This document shows, one piece after another, positions 45,674 to 59,370 of a stretch of DNA of 64,000 bases (the stretch's first letter is position 1; the number at the start of each line of letters is the position of its first letter). Origin of the DNA: Macrostomum hystrix (lineage: Eukaryota; Platyhelminthes; Macrostomidae); contig CATNEN010000034.1 in NCBI GenBank assembly GCA_950097015.1, forward strand, positions 3,391,001 through 3,455,000, given 5' to 3'. The notes below the pieces were generated by a model, which saw only the letters and a program-made list of their open reading frames with translations, was not told the DNA's origin and ran no database searches. The translations under genes and the position numbers were made by a program.

Positions 45674-46450
45674 GCCTCGGTTGAGAAAATTATTTTAATT
45701 TAATGAATAATTGCTCCCCTCAGCCAAGCCAGTTCTGGCCGGTTGGTCCGTCTGTGCCCCCTTTCCTTTTTTGTGCCCCGGCCCTAAGCCGATTGGCTGT
45801 CCCTACTGCTCTACGTCTGCCTTCGCTCAGCTCTGCGGGGCTTTGCCCCACCCCTCCCTCGTGCCAACCAGTCCTTCCCCTGTGCCGCGCGTAGATTGGC
45901 TGACGAGATTTGCCCTCTCTATCTCTTCTCTCCCTCACTCCCTCGCCGTGAAAAATCGAGACTGCCTCTTCTGCCCTACCCGCTTACACCCTACCCTAAT
46001 CGATTCCGTCTCGTTTCCGTTTTCTTTCTTGCATAAAGGTAATGACAGCACCAGACACTGAGGAAGAACATATATAAATTTGACACGAGGTCTGCGCGAC
46101 AAAGAAGCGACCTGTAAGTACGAATCTCTATGGCCACAGAGTCCCAACTCGTCTATTAAGATCACAAAATAGTAATCTTAAATCAGTTGCTTATATCCGT
46201 GAAATAAAGGGAAGCTTTAAGCCTCACAAATCAATTCTGGATCTTTCCGCATCAGATTGAATTTTAAACTCAAAGGCTAATCCTGCATAAATCGAGCTTT
46301 ATGTACGTTGTGTCCGACAGGCATGATTGAGAAATTTTCCGGAATTAACAGTCCCAGATTAGCTTATAATTGCCACAGCAATTACCCAGACATTAAATGT
46401 ACATCCAGCCATACAGGACTGGCTGTAAAGCGGAAACCGATCACTTTTAG
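45674..46450. other. Intergenic DNA with a C/T-rich segment
   Basis: 45710-46020 is C/T-rich with two CCGATTGG/AGATTGGCTG motifs (45790-45800 and 45893-45903). A 116-codon frame here is not convincing as a gene. Confidence 0.4.
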
Positions 46451-46548
46451 AACATAACTAGCAAGTTTTGCCCCCCTTCGGGGAGCAGAAATACTTTTAA
46501 TTCGTCTAGTATATACTTTTTAGCAGCTAAATTTACAGCTTTTTAAAG

Positions 46549-48185
46549 CTACAATGAACCCCCAGTTGACAATGATCCCCCCGTTGATGATAATCTCCCA
46601 GTTGATGATGATCCCCCAGTTGACAATCATCCTCCAGTTGACAATGATCCTCCAGTTGACAATGAACCCCCAGTTGACAATGATCCCCCAGTTGACAATG
46701 ATCCCCCAGTTGACAATGATCCCCCAGTTGACAATAATCCCCCAGTTGACAATGATCCCACAGTTGACAATGATCCCCCAGTTGATGATGATCCCCCAGT
46801 TGATGATGATCACCCAGTTGAAAATGATCCCCCAGTTGACAATGATCCCCCAGTTGACAATGATCCCGCCCGTTGACAATGATCCCACAGTTGACAATGA
46901 ACCCCCAGTTCACAATGATCCCCCAGTTGATGATGATCCCCCAGTTGACAATGATCCCCCAGTTGACAATGATCCCCCAGTTGACAATGATCCCACAGTT
47001 GACAATGATCCCCCAGTTGATGATGATCCCCCAGTTGATGATGATCACCCAGTTGAAAATGATCCCCCAGTTCACAATGATCCCCCAGTTGACAATGATC
47101 CCCCAGTTGACAATGATCCCCCAGTTGACAATAATCCCCCAGTTGACAATGATCCCACAGTTGACAATGATCCCCCAGTTGATGATGATCCCCCAGTTGA
47201 TGATGATCACCCAGTTGAAAATGATCCCCCAGTTGACAATGATCCCCCAGTTGACAATGATCCCGCCCGTTGACAATGATCCCACAGTTGACAATGAACC
47301 CCCAGTTCACAATGATCCCCCAGTTGATGATGATCCCCCAGTTGACAATGATCCCCCAGTTGACAATGATCCCCCAGTTGACAATGAACCCCCAGTTGAC
47401 AATGATCCCCCAGTTGACAATGATCCCCCAGTTGACAATGATCCCCCAGTTGACAATGATCCCCCAGTTGACAATGATCCCACAGTTGACAATGATCCCC
47501 CAGTTGATGATGATCACCCAGTTGATGATGATCACCCAGTTGATGATGATCACCCAGTTGAAAATGATCCCCCAGTTGACAATGATCCCCCAGTTGACAA
47601 AGATCCCCCAGTTGACAATGATCCCCCAGTTGACAATGAACCCCCAGTTGACAATGATCCCACAGTTGACAATGATCCCCCAGTTGACAATGATCCCACA
47701 GTTGAAAACGATCCCCCAGTTGACAATGATCCTCCAGTTAACAATGATCCCCCAGTTGATGATGACTCCCCATTGATGATGATCCCCAGTTAACAATGTT
47801 CTTCCAGTTGACAATGTTCCCCCAGTTGACAATGATCCCCCAGTTGATAATGATCACCCAGTTGACAATGAACCCCCAGTTGACAACGATCCACCAGTTG
47901 ACAATGATCCCCCAGTTGACAATGATCCCACAGTTGACAATGATCCCACAGTTGACAATGATCCCACAGTTGACAATGATCCCCCAGTTGACAAAGATCC
48001 CCCAGTTGATGATGATCCCCCAGTTGATGATGATCACCCAGTTGACAATGATCCCCAAGTTGACCATGATCCCCCATTTGATGATGATTCCCCAGTTGAC
48101 AATTATCCCCCAGTTTACCATGATCCCCCAGTTGACGATTATCCCCCAGTTTACCATGATCCCCATTTTGATGATGACTCCTCAG
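46549..48185. repeat. 18-bp minisatellite of copy A, about 90 copies
   Basis: Unit CCCCCAGTTGACAATGAT with variants GATGATGAT, CCCACAG, CACCCAG. A higher-order repeat of about 397 bp is visible: the distinctive GATCCCGCCCGTTGAC occurs at 46862 and 47259. Long open frames (VDNDPP repeats on plus, GDHCQL and NWGIIV repeats on minus) are artefacts of the 18-bp period. Confidence 0.95.
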
Positions 48186-48189
48186 TTGA

Positions 48190-51100
48190 CGTTGATTTTT
48201 CAAACGCTGGGTATGCCAAGATTCAAACTCAGATTTCGCCATGTTTTAAACCCTGGTTTAGCCATGATTCAAACTCTCGTTTTGCCATGATTCAGACTCT
48301 GGTTGACTATGATTCAAACTCTGGTTGGCTATGATTCAAACTCTGGTTTAGCCATGATTCAAGCTCTGGTTTAGCCATGATTCAAGCTCTGGTTTAGCCA
48401 TGATTCAAACGCTGGGTTAGCCCTGATTGAAACTCTGGTTTAGCAATGATTCAAACTCTGGTTTTGCCATGATTCTAACTCTGGTTTAGCCATGATCCAA
48501 ACTCTGGTTTAGCCATGATTCAAACGCTGGTTTAGCCATGATTCAAGCTCTGGTTTAGCCATGATCCAAACTCTGGTTTAGCCATGATTCAAACGCTGGT
48601 TTAGCCATGATTCAAGCTCTGGTTTAGCCATGATTCAAACGCTGGTTTTGCCATGATTCAAACTCTGGTTTTGCCATGATTCAAACTCTGGTTTAGCCAT
48701 GATTCAAACTCTGGTTTTGCCATGATTCAAACTCTGGTTTAGCCATGATTCAAACTCTGGTTTAGCCATGATTCAAGCTCTGGTTTAGCCATGATCCAAA
48801 CCCTGGTTTAGCCATGATTCAAACTCTCGTTTTGCCATGATTCAGACTCTGGTTGACTATGATTCAAACTCTGGTTGGCTATGATTCAAACTCTGGTTTT
48901 GCCATGATTTAAGCTCTGGTTTAGCCATGATTCAAACTCTGGTTTAGCCATGATTCAAGCTCTGGTTTAGCCATGATCCAAACCCTGGTTTAGCCATGAT
49001 TCAAACTCTCGTTTTGCCATGATTCAGACTCTGGTTGACTATGATTCAAACTCTGGTTGGCTATGATTCAAACTCTGGTTTTGCCATGATTCAAGCTCTG
49101 GTTTAGCCATGATTCAAACGCTGGGTTAGCCATGATTCAAGCTCTGGTTTAGCAATGATTCAAACTCTGGTTTTGCCATGATTCAGACTCTGGTTTAGCC
49201 GCGATTCAAACTCTGGTTGGCTATTATTCAAACTCTGGTTTTAAGCCATGATTTAAACTCTGGTTTAGCCATGATTCAGACTCCGGTTGACTATGATTCA
49301 AACTCTGGTTTTGCCATGATTCAAACTCTGGCTTTGCCATGATTCAAACTCTGGTTTAGCCATGATTCAAACTCTGGTTTAGCCATGATTCAAGCTCTGG
49401 TTTAGCCATGATCCAAACCCTGGTTTAGCCATGATTCAAACTCTCGTTTTGCCATGATTCAGACTCTGGTTGACTATGATTCAAACTCTGGTTGGCTATG
49501 ATTCAAACTCTGGTTTTGCCATGATTCAAGCTCTGGTTTAGCCATGATTCAAACTCTGGTTTAGCCATGATTCAAGCTCTGGTTTAGCCATGATCCAAAC
49601 CCTGGTTTAGCCATGATTCAAACTCTCGTTTTGCCATGATTCAGACTCTGGTTGACTATGATTCAAACTCTGGTTGGCTATGATTCAAACTCTGGTTTTG
49701 CCATGATTCAAGCTCTGGTTTAGCCATGATTCAAGCTCTGGTTTAGCCATGATTCAAACTCTGGTTTAGCCATGATTCAAGCTCTGGTTTAGCCATGATC
49801 CAAACCCTGGTTTAGCCATGATTCAAACTCTCGTTTTGCCATGATTCAAGCTCTGGTTTAGCCATGATTCAAACTCTGGTTTAGCCATGATTCAAGCTCT
49901 GGTTTAGCCATGATCCAAACCCTGGTTTAGCCATGATTCAAACTCTCGTTTTGCCATGATTCAGACTCTGGTTGACTATGATTCAAACTCTGGTTGGCTA
50001 TGATTCAAACTCTGGTTTTGCCATGATTCAAGCTCTGGTTTAGCCATGATTCAAACGCTGGGTTAGCCCTGATTGAAACTCTGGTTTAGCAATGATTCAA
50101 ACTCTGGTTTTGCCATGATTCTAACTCTGGTTTAGCCGCGATTCAAACTCTGGTTGGCTATTATTCAAACTCTGGTTTTAAGCCATGATTTAAACTCTGG
50201 TTTAGCCATGATTCAGACTCCGGTTGACTATGATTCAAACTCTGGTTTTGCCATGATTCAAACTCTGGCTTTGCCATGATTCAAACTCTGGTTTAGCCAT
50301 GATTCAAACTCTGGTTTAGCCATGATTCAAGCTCTGGTTTAGCCATGATCCAAACCCTGGTTTAGCCATGATTCAAACTCTCGTTTTGCCATGATTCAGA
50401 CTCTGGTTGACTATGATTCAAACTCTGGTTGGCTATGATTCAAACTCTGGTTTTGCCATGATTCAAGCTCTGGTTTAGCCATGATTCAAACTCTGGTTTA
50501 GCCATGATTCAAGCTCTGGTTTAGCCATGATCCAAACCCTGGTTTAGCCATGATTCAAACTCTCGTTTTGCCATGATTCAGACTCTGGTTGACTATGATT
50601 CAAACTCTGGTTGGCTATGATTCAAACTCTGGTTTTGCCATGATTCAAGCTCTGGTTTAGCCATGATTCAAACGCTGGGTTAGCCCTGATTGAAACTCTG
50701 GTTTAGCAATGATTCAAACTCTGGTTTTGCCATGATTCTAACTCTGGTTTAGCCGCGATTCAAACTCTGGTTGGCTATTATTCAAACTCTGGTTTTAAGC
50801 CATGATTTAAACTCTGGTTTAGCCATGATTCAGACTCCGGTTGACTATGATTCAAACTCTGGTTTTGCCATGATTCAAACTCTGGCTTTGCCATGATTCA
50901 AACTCTGGTTTAGCCATGATTTAAGCTCTGGTTTAGCCATGATTCAAACTCTGGTTTAGCCATGATTCAAGCTCTGGTTTAGCCATGATTCAAACGCTGG
51001 TTTTGCCATGATTCAAGCTCTGGTTTAGCCATGATCCAAACTCTGGTTTAGCCATGATTCAAACGCTGGTTTAGCCATGATTCAAGCTCTGGTTTAGCCA

Positions 51101-51225
51101 TGATTCAAGCTCTGGTTTAGCCATGATTCAAGCTCTGGTTTAGCCATGATTCAAACTCTGGTTTAGCCATGATTCAAACGCTGGTTTTGCCATGATTCAA
51201 ACTCTATTTTTGCAATGATTCAAAC
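48190..51225. repeat. 23-bp minisatellite of copy A, about 130 copies
   Basis: Unit GTTTAGCCATGATTCAAACT plus CTG, with variants TTTTGCC, GGCTATG, CAAGCTC and GATCCAAACCCTGG. Variants recur in blocks, including two copies offset by about 937 bp (49409 to 50346), so it has grown by block duplication. Confidence 0.95.
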
Positions 51226-51920
51226 TCAGGTGTGCTATGATTTATGATATTTTATTTACGAAATGAAAAAAATAAATTAAAATTGTCTTCAATCACTACT
51301 GGCTGAAAATTAGTCTAAAATGATTTGACGCAGTGCAGAATCGAACCCTAGCCTAGCCTATAACCTATTCCTAGTGCCTACACATAGGCTATTCCGACTG
51401 TTGGTTAGTGGGTGCAGAAATCAGCCTTAAAAAATGAATTCTCAAAGTTCTGGCTTTGTACAATGAAGTGAGAAAATAGAGTACACTCAGTCTCGCGGTT
51501 GGTTGTGTACATTTATTTCCAATTTGTCTCCAGAGTGCAGGCTTCAAATTCAATCAGCTAGGGGTTGTTGCGCAATTTGACGATGCAATTCTAATTCAGT
51601 GGCAGTGAGTAAAATTCTCAATAGGCCAAGATGTTTGACCTTTGAAAAATCATGTTTTTCGAATATTTAATCCCTTTAGCAATAAAGTTGAGCTTAATAA
51701 AAATACGTGTATAATTGTCCCAATATTTAGCATCTTTTGGTGAAGAAATGGTGAAAATCGGTTGAGCCGTTCGGGAGAAAATCAATTACAAGCAACCAAG
51801 CATTTCATTTTTAGTATAGTGGACTAGCAAGTTTTGCCCCCCTTCGGGGAGCAGAAATATTTTTATTTCGTCTATTATATACTTTTTAGCAGCTGAATTT
51901 ACAGCTTTTTAAAGCTACAA

Positions 51921-53206
51921 TGATCCCCCAGTTGACAATGATCAACCAGTTGACAATGATCCCCCAGTTGACAATGATCCCCCAGTCAACAATGATTCCC
52001 CAGTTGACAATGATCTCCTAATTGATGATGATCACCCAGTTGACAATGATCCCCCAGTTGACAATGATCCCCTAGTTGACAATGAACCCCCAGTTGACAA
52101 GGATCCCCCAGTTGATGATGACTCCCCAGTTGACAATGATCCCCCAGTTGACAATGATCCCCCAGTTGACAATGATTCCACAGTTGACAATGATCCCCCA
52201 GTTGACAATGAACCTCCAATTGACAACGATCCCCCAGTTGACAATGATCCCCCAGTTGATGATCAACCAGTTGACAATGATCCCCCAGTTGACAATGATC
52301 CCACAGTTGACAATGATCCCACAGTTGACAATGAACCTCCAATTGACAACGATCCCCCAGTTGACAATGATCCCCCAGTTGATGATGATCAACCAGTTGA
52401 CAATGATCCCACAGTTGACAATGATCCCCCAGTTGACAATGATCCCCTAGTTCACAATGATCCCCTAGATGATGATGATCCCCCAGTTGATGATGATCAC
52501 CCAGTTGACAATGATCCCCCAGTTGACATTGATCCCCCAGTTTACAATGATCCCACAGTTGACAATGATCCCCCAGTTGACAATGATCCCCCCAGTTCAC
52601 AATGATCCCCCAGTTGATGATGATCAACCAGTTGACAATGATCCCACAGTTGACAATGATCCCCCAGTTGACAATGATCCCCTAGTTCACAATGATCCCC
52701 CAGATGATGATGATCCCCCAGTTGATGATGATCACCCAGTTGACAATGATCCCCCAGTTGACAATGATCCCCCAGTTTACAATGATCCCACAGTTGACAA
52801 TGATCCCCCAGTTGACAATGATCCCCCAGTTCACAATGATCCCCCAGATAATGATGATCCACCAGTTGAAGATGATCACCCAGTTGACAATGATCCCCCA
52901 GTTGATGATGATCACCCAGTTGACAATTATCTCCCAGTTGACTATGATCCCCCATTGATGATGATCCCCAGTTGACAATGTTACCCCAGTTGGCCATTAC
53001 CCCCTAGTTGACAATGATCCCCCAGTTGATGATGATCACCCAGTTGACAATGATCTCGCAGTTGACCATGATCCCCCATTTGATGATGACTCCCAAATGA
53101 TGATGATCCCCATTTGACAATGATCCCCAGTTGACCATGATCCCCCATTTGATGATGATTCCCCAGTTTACAATTATCCCACAGTTGACGATTATCCCCC
53201 AGTTCC
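51921..53206. repeat. 18-bp minisatellite of copy B
   Basis: The same CCCCCAGTTGACAATGAT unit as in copy A, about 70 copies, more degenerate toward its 3' end (GATGATGACTCCC, TTTACAATTATCC). Confidence 0.93.
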
Positions 53207-56200
53207 GATTTAGCTATGATTCAAACTCTGATTTTGCCATGATTCAAACTCTGGTTTAGCCATGATTCAGACGCTGGTTGGCCATGATTCAAACGCTGGT
53301 TTAGCCATGATTCAAACTCTGGTTTTGCCATGATTCAAACCCTGGTGTAGCCATGATTTAGTCTCTGGTTTAGCCATGATTGAAACTCTGGTTTTGCCAT
53401 GATTCAGACGCTTGTTTAGCTTTGATTTAAACTCTGGTTTAGCCATGATTCAGACTCTGGTTTAGCCATGATTCAGACTCTGGTTTAGCTATGAGCCATG
53501 ATTCAGACTCTGGTGTAGCAATGATTCAGACTTTGGTTTAGCCATGATTCAGACTCTGGTGTAGCCATGATTCAGACTCTGGTTTAGCCATGATTCAGAC
53601 TCTGGTTTAGCCATGATTCAGACTCTGGTTTAGCCATGATTCAGACTCTGGTTTAGCCATGATTCAGACTCTGGTTTAGCCATGATTCAGACTCTGGTTT
53701 AGCTATGATTCAAACTCTGGTTTTGCCATGATTCAGACGCTTGTTTAGCTTTGATTTAACCTCTGGTTTAGCCATGATTCAGACTCTGGTGTAGCCATGA
53801 TTCAGACTCTGGTTTAGCCATGATTCAGACTCTGGTTTAGCTATGAGCCATGATTCAGACTCTGGTGTAGCAATGATTCAGACTCTGGTTTAGTCATGAT
53901 TCAGACTCTGGTTTAGCTATGATTCAAACTCTGGTTTAGCCATGATTCAGACTCTGGTGTAGCCATGATTCAGACTCTGGTGTAGCCATGATTCAGACTC
54001 TGGTGTAGCCATGATTCAGACTTTGGTTTAGCCATGATTCAGACTCTGGTTTAGCCATGATTCAGACTCTGGTTTAGCCATAATTCAGACTCTGGTTTAG
54101 CCATGATTCAGACTCTGGTTTAGCCATGATCCAGACTCTGGTTTAGCCATGATTCAGACTCTGGTTTAGCCATGATTCAGACTCTGGTTTAGCCATGATT
54201 CAGACTCTGGTTTAGCCATGATTCAGACTCTGGTTTAGCCATGATTCAGACTCTGGTTTAGCCATGATCCAGACTCTGGTTTAGCCATGATTCAGACTCT
54301 GGTTTAGCCATGATTCAGACTCTGGTTTAGCCATGATTCAGACGCTTGTTTAGCCATGATTCAAACTCTGGTTTAGCCATGATTCAAACTCTTGTTTAGC
54401 CATGATTCAAACTCTGGTTTTGCCATGATTCAAACCCTGGTGTAGCCATGATTTAGTCTCTGGTTTAGCCATGATTGAAACTCTGGTTTTGCCATGATTC
54501 AGACGCTTGTTTAGCTTTGATTTAAACTCTGGTTTAGCCATGATTCAGACTCTGGTGTAGCCATGATTCAGACTCTGGTTTAGCCATGATTCAGACTCTG
54601 GTTTAGCTATGAGCCATGATTCAGACTCTGGTGTAGCAATGATTCAGACTTTGGTTTAGCCATGATTCAGACTCTGGTGTAGCCATGATTCAGACTCTGG
54701 TTTAGCCATGATTCAGACTCTGGTTTAGCCATGATTCAGACTCTGGTTTAGCCATGATTCAGACTCTGGTTTAGCCATGATTCAGACTCTGGTTTAGCCA
54801 TGATTCAGACTCTGGTTTAGCTATGATTCAAACTCTGGTTTTGCCATGATTCAGACGCTTGTTTAGCTTTGATTTAAACTCTGGTTTAGCCATGATTCAG
54901 ACTCTGGTGTAGCCATGATTCAGACTCTGGTTTAGCCATGATTCAGACTCTGGTTTAGCTATGAGCCATGATTCAGACTCTGGTGTAGCAATGATTCAGA
55001 CTCTGGTTTAGCCATGATTCAGACTCTGGTTTAGCTATGATTCAAACTCTGGTTTAGCCATGATTCAGACTCTGGTGTAGCCATGATTCAGACTCTGGTG
55101 TAGCCATGATTCAGACTCTGGTGTAGCCATGATTCAGACTCTGGTTTAGCCATGATTCAGACTCTGGTTTAGCCATGATTCAGACTCTGGTTTAGCTATG
55201 ATTCAAACTCTGGTTTAGCCATGATTCAGACTCTGGTTTAGCCATGATTCAGACGCTTGTTTAGCCATGATTCAAACTCTGGTTTAGCCATCATTCAAAC
55301 TCTTGTTTAGCCATGATTAAAACTCTGGTTTTGCCATGATTCAAACCCTGGTGTAGCCATGATTTAGTCTCTGGTTTAGCCATGATTGAAACTCTGGTTT
55401 TGCCATGATTCAGACGCTTGTTTAGCTTTGATTTAAACTCTGGTTTAGCCATGATTCAGACTCTGGTGTAGCCATGATTCAGACTCTGGTTTAGCCATGA
55501 TTCAGACTCTGGTTTAGCTATGAGCCATGATTCAGACTCTGGTGTAGCAATGATTCAGACTTTGGTTTAGCCATGATTCAGACTCTGGTGTAGCCATGAT
55601 TCAGACTCTGGTTTAGCCATGATTCAGACTCTGGTTTAGCCATGATTCAGACTCTGGTTTAGCCATGATTCAGACTCTGGTTTAGCCATGATTCAGACTC
55701 TGGTTTAGCCATGATTCAGACTCTGGTTTAGCTATGATTCAAACTCTGGTTTTGCCATGATTCAGACGCTTGTTTAGCTTTGATTTAAACTCTGGTTTAG
55801 CCATGATTCAGACTCTGGTGTAGCCATGATTCAGACTCTGGTTTAGCCATGATTCAGACTCTGGTTTAGCTATGAGCCATGATTCAGACTCTGGTGTAGC
55901 AATGATTCAGACTCTGGTTTAGCCATGATTCAGACTCTGGTTTAGCTATGATTCAAACTCTGGTTTAGCCATGATTCAGACTCTGGTGTAGCCATGATTC
56001 AGACTCTGGTGTAGCCATGATTCAGACTCTGGTGTAGCCATGATTCAGACTCTGGTTTAGCCATGATTCAGACTCTGGTTTAGCCATGATTCAGACTCTG
56101 GTTTAGCCATGATTCAGACTCTGGTTTAGCCATGATTCAGACTCTGGTTTAGCCATGATTCAGACTCTGGTTTAGCCATGATTCAGACTCTGGTTTAGCC

Positions 56201-56240
56201 ATGATTCAGACTCTGGTTTAGCCATGATTCAAACTCTGTT
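53207..56240. repeat. 23-bp minisatellite of copy B with higher-order repeats
   Basis: Unit GTTTAGCCATGATTCAGACT plus CTG, about 130 copies. A marker TTTAGCTATGAGCCATGATT recurs at 53483, 53835, 54601, 54953, 55512 and 55864. These are pairs separated by 352 bp, themselves repeated at 1118 and 911 bp, so blocks have duplicated at least twice. Confidence 0.95.
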
Positions 56241-56837
56241 TTAGCCGGTGTGCTATGATTTATGATATTTTATTTACGAAATGAAAAAAATAAATTAAAA
56301 TAGTCTTCAATCACTACTGGCTGAAAATTAGTCTAAATGATTTGACGCAGTGCAGAATCGAACCCTAGCCTAGCCTAACCTTATTCCTAGTGCCTACACA
56401 TCGGCTATTCCGACTGTTGGTTAGTGGGTGCAAAAATCAGCCTTATAAAATGAATTCTCAAAGTTCTGGCTTTGTACAATGAAGTAAGAAAATAGAGTAC
56501 ACTCAGTCTCGCGGTTGGTTGTGTACATTTATTTCCAATTTGTCTCCAGAGTGCAGGCTTCAAATTCAATCAGCTAGGGGTTGTTGCGCAATTTGACGAT
56601 GCAATTCTAATTCAGTGGCAGTGAGTAAAATTCTCAATAGGCCAAGATGTTTGACCTTTGAAAAATCTTGTTTTTCGAATATTTAATCCCTTTAGCAATA
56701 AAGTTAAGCTTAATAAAAATACGTGTATAATTGTCCCCATATTTGGCATCTTTTGGTGAAGAAATGGTGAAAATCGGTTGAGCCGTTCGGGAGAAAATCA
56801 ATTACAACCAACCAACCATTTCATTTTTAGTATAGTG

Positions 56838-59370
56838 GACTAGCAAGTTTTGCCCCCCTTCGGGGAGCAGAAATATTTTTAATTCGTCCAGTATACACTT
56901 TTTAGCAGCTGTATTTTTAGCCTTTTTTACGCTACAATGATCAGTTGACAATGATCCCCCAGTTAATAATGATCCCCCGGTTGACAATGATCCCTCAGTC
57001 GATAATGATTCCCAGTTGATGATGATCCCCCAGTTGACAATGATCCCCCAGTTGACAATGATCCCCCAGTTGACAATGATCTGGGACAATGATCCCCCAG
57101 TTGACAATGGTCCCCCAGTCGACAATGATTCCCCAGTTGACAATGATCCCCCAGTTGATGATGATCCCCCAGTTGACAATGTTCCCCAAGTTGACAATGA
57201 TCCCACAGTTGACAATGATCCCCCAGTTGATGATGATCCACCAGTTGAAGATGATCACCCAGTTGACAATGATCCCCCAGTTGATGATGATCCACCAGTT
57301 GAAGATGATCACCCAGTTGACAATGATCCCCCAGTTGACATTGATCCCCCAGGTTACAATGATCCCCCAGTTGATGATGATCACCCAGTTGACAATTATC
57401 TCCCAGTTGACTATGATCCCCCATTGATGATGATCCCCAGTTGACAATGTTACCCCAGTTGGCTATTACCCCCTAGTTGACAATGATCCCCCAGTTGATG
57501 ATGATCACCCAGTTGACAATGATCTCCCAGTTGACCATGATCCCCCATTTGATGATGATTCCCCAGTTTACAATTATCCCACAGTTGACGATTATCCCCC
57601 AGTTCTGGTTTAGCTTTGATTCAAACTCTGGTTTAGCCATGATATAAACTCTGGTTTAGCCATGATTCAGACGCTGGTTGGCCATGATTCAAACGCTGGT
57701 TTAGCCATGATTCAAACTCTGGTTTAGCCATGATTCAAACTGTGGTTTAGCCATGATTCAAACGTAAATTTAGCCATGATTCAGACTCTGGTTTAGCCAT
57801 GATTCAGACTCAGGTTTAGCCATGATTCAAACTCTAGTTTAGCCATGATTCAAACTCTAGTTTAGCCATGATTCAAACGCTGGTTTTGCCATGAGAACTA
57901 ATTTCCCCAGCAGCAGAGAACTAATTTCCCCAGCAGCAGAGAACTAATTCCCCCAGCAGCAGAGAACTAATTCCCCCAGCAGCAGAGAACTAATTCCCCC
58001 AGCAGCAGAGAACTAATTCCCCCAGCAGCAGAGAACTAATGTTCTCCAAACAGAAGAGAACCTCCATAATACCAGAATGGAGGCTACTTGCAGGCTACCA
58101 AACTCGCAGAAAGAAATTTTTGCCCTTTTTCTTTGACAGGAAACCATTGCCCCCAAATAGCCTAGAAACGATGTCTCCATCGTTTTACTCAGCCCAGAAG
58201 GCAACAAATATCTCCTGTTACATCTCCTGTTACATGTGGCACTGTAGATACATTTAGAAAACTGTTAAAGACATTTAGAAAATCGTTGAGCACTTTAGAA
58301 AACGGTTTCGATCAGTGTTCGTCGAATAAAGTTTTATAATTATTATTATTAAATAAGCTATTTTTTTTGATCGAATAACGCTTAAAACAATGCTCAAAAA
58401 AAGAAAAATTTGAAATAATTTACGCTCTTAGCTGCGCTCAATATTTTTTCTTGCAGTTCTCAATTGTGATAACGCCTGCAGCTATGCACAAAAATATTTC
58501 CTAAGTTTTATTATCGAATAAAACTTGCTGCTTTACTCTAAAACGAATACTATTTTCTGAAAGCGAGTACAGGAATAATAAAGCTAACAAATATCTGCTT
58601 CGACAGTAGCTAACCAAAATCGCTTACTTACTTACTCGTATTTATACTCGAACCCAAAAATGCCCAAAAAATACTAATAAACAGGAGCTTACGTTTTTTT
58701 ACTGCTGATGATTAGAAAATTAAAAGAAAAAGAAGCAGTAACAAAACCGATGCTGAAATTCTACCTGCATTCTACAAAAGCATTAAAGTACTTTACTTCG
58801 GAGCTAGATGAAAAGAAAGCGGCACAATGATCGAAGTCGAGACAAGGTTTGACAATAGAAAGGCTGCAGTTTTATGGATAGAAAGGAGGAGGAGAGGTCT
58901 CGCTAGCATTGAGCATCATAAAAGCCCAATCATGAAATCTGCTATGTACGGTTTGCGTATTTAAATCAAATCACTCGATCAGCCAAGAGACAAATTTATA
59001 AACGTACGTACGGGTCGAAAAGCAGTGACGCAATCCTATTCAATTGAGAGTATCGGGCCCTGTTCAGTGCTATACCAATGCACGCGCGGGCGAGAAAAAG
59101 CACCGATGCAATCTAATAAAGCTGACAGTGTCCGGCCCTATTCTAATTTAACCTTGTTTGGCCTCCTATTAAAAGCAATAGGAAAACTCGTTTTTCGAAT
59201 ATTTAATATTGTTAGCATTGAAGCAGACTAACGAAATTTTCAAGGTCTCATGCCAGTAAAATTTGGCATGTTTAGCAAAAAACGCGATCAAATTTGGTTG
59301 AGGCATTTAGCCTGTGTATCGAAATTCCACAGACAGACAGACAGACAGACTTTAGAGATTTAGTATAGTT
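56838..59370. mobile_element. Composite minisatellite-bearing element, copy C (tail type 2)
   Basis: Same head at 56838-56935, a shorter 18-bp array (56936-57603), a short GTTTAGCC array (57604-57893), then a second 23-bp array (AGAGAACTAATTCCCCCAGC type, 57893-58040). The type 2 tail (58041-59370) ends in (ACAG)n at 59331-59350 and TTTAGTATAGTTGGA. The tail shares TTTTTCGAATATTTAAT with type 1 tails. Confidence 0.8.
57893..58040. repeat. 23-bp minisatellite (GAGAACTAATTCCCCCAGCA), copy C, about 6 copies
   Basis: Perfect or near-perfect 23-bp units GAGAACTAATTCCCCCAGCA plus GCA. The same array is at 60345-60585 in copy D with about 10 copies, a difference in copy number between otherwise closely similar elements. 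Confidence 0.93.

Larger units (their letters stand above)
46457..51822. mobile_element. Composite minisatellite-bearing element, copy A (tail type 1)
   Basis: Head 46457-46548 (CTAGCAAGTTTTGCCCCCCT then TCGGGGAGCAG hairpin). Then an 18-bp minisatellite to about 48185 and a 23-bp minisatellite to about 51225. The tail, 51226-51822, ends in GTTGAGCCGTTCGGGAG and TTTTTAGTATAGTGGA. The tail end resembles the 3' ends of RTE-type or Helitron-like non-autonomous repeats of invertebrates. No coding frame beyond repeat artefacts. Confidence 0.8.
51823..56837. mobile_element. Composite minisatellite-bearing element, copy B (tail type 1)
   Basis: Same plan as copy A: head 51823-51920, 18-bp array 51921-53206, 23-bp array 53207-56240, tail 56241-56837 nearly identical to the tail of A. 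It starts exactly where A ends (TATAGTGGA|CTAGCAAG). The tail includes GGGTTCGATTCTGC in reverse orientation (around 51338 in A and 56350 in B), a B-box-like motif. Confidence 0.8.

Noticed and set aside
45711-46061. 116-codon Pro/Ser-rich frame
   Set aside because: C/T-rich low-complexity DNA; no splice or domain evidence.
46533-48290. Apparent NWGIIV, GDHCQL and VDNDPP repeat proteins
   Set aside because: Translations of one 18-bp minisatellite in different frames and strands.
58697-58720. CTGATGA...GAAA resembling a hammerhead ribozyme core in the type 2 tail
   Set aside because: CTGATGATTAGAAA leaves no room for stem II, and flanking stems I and III were not found.
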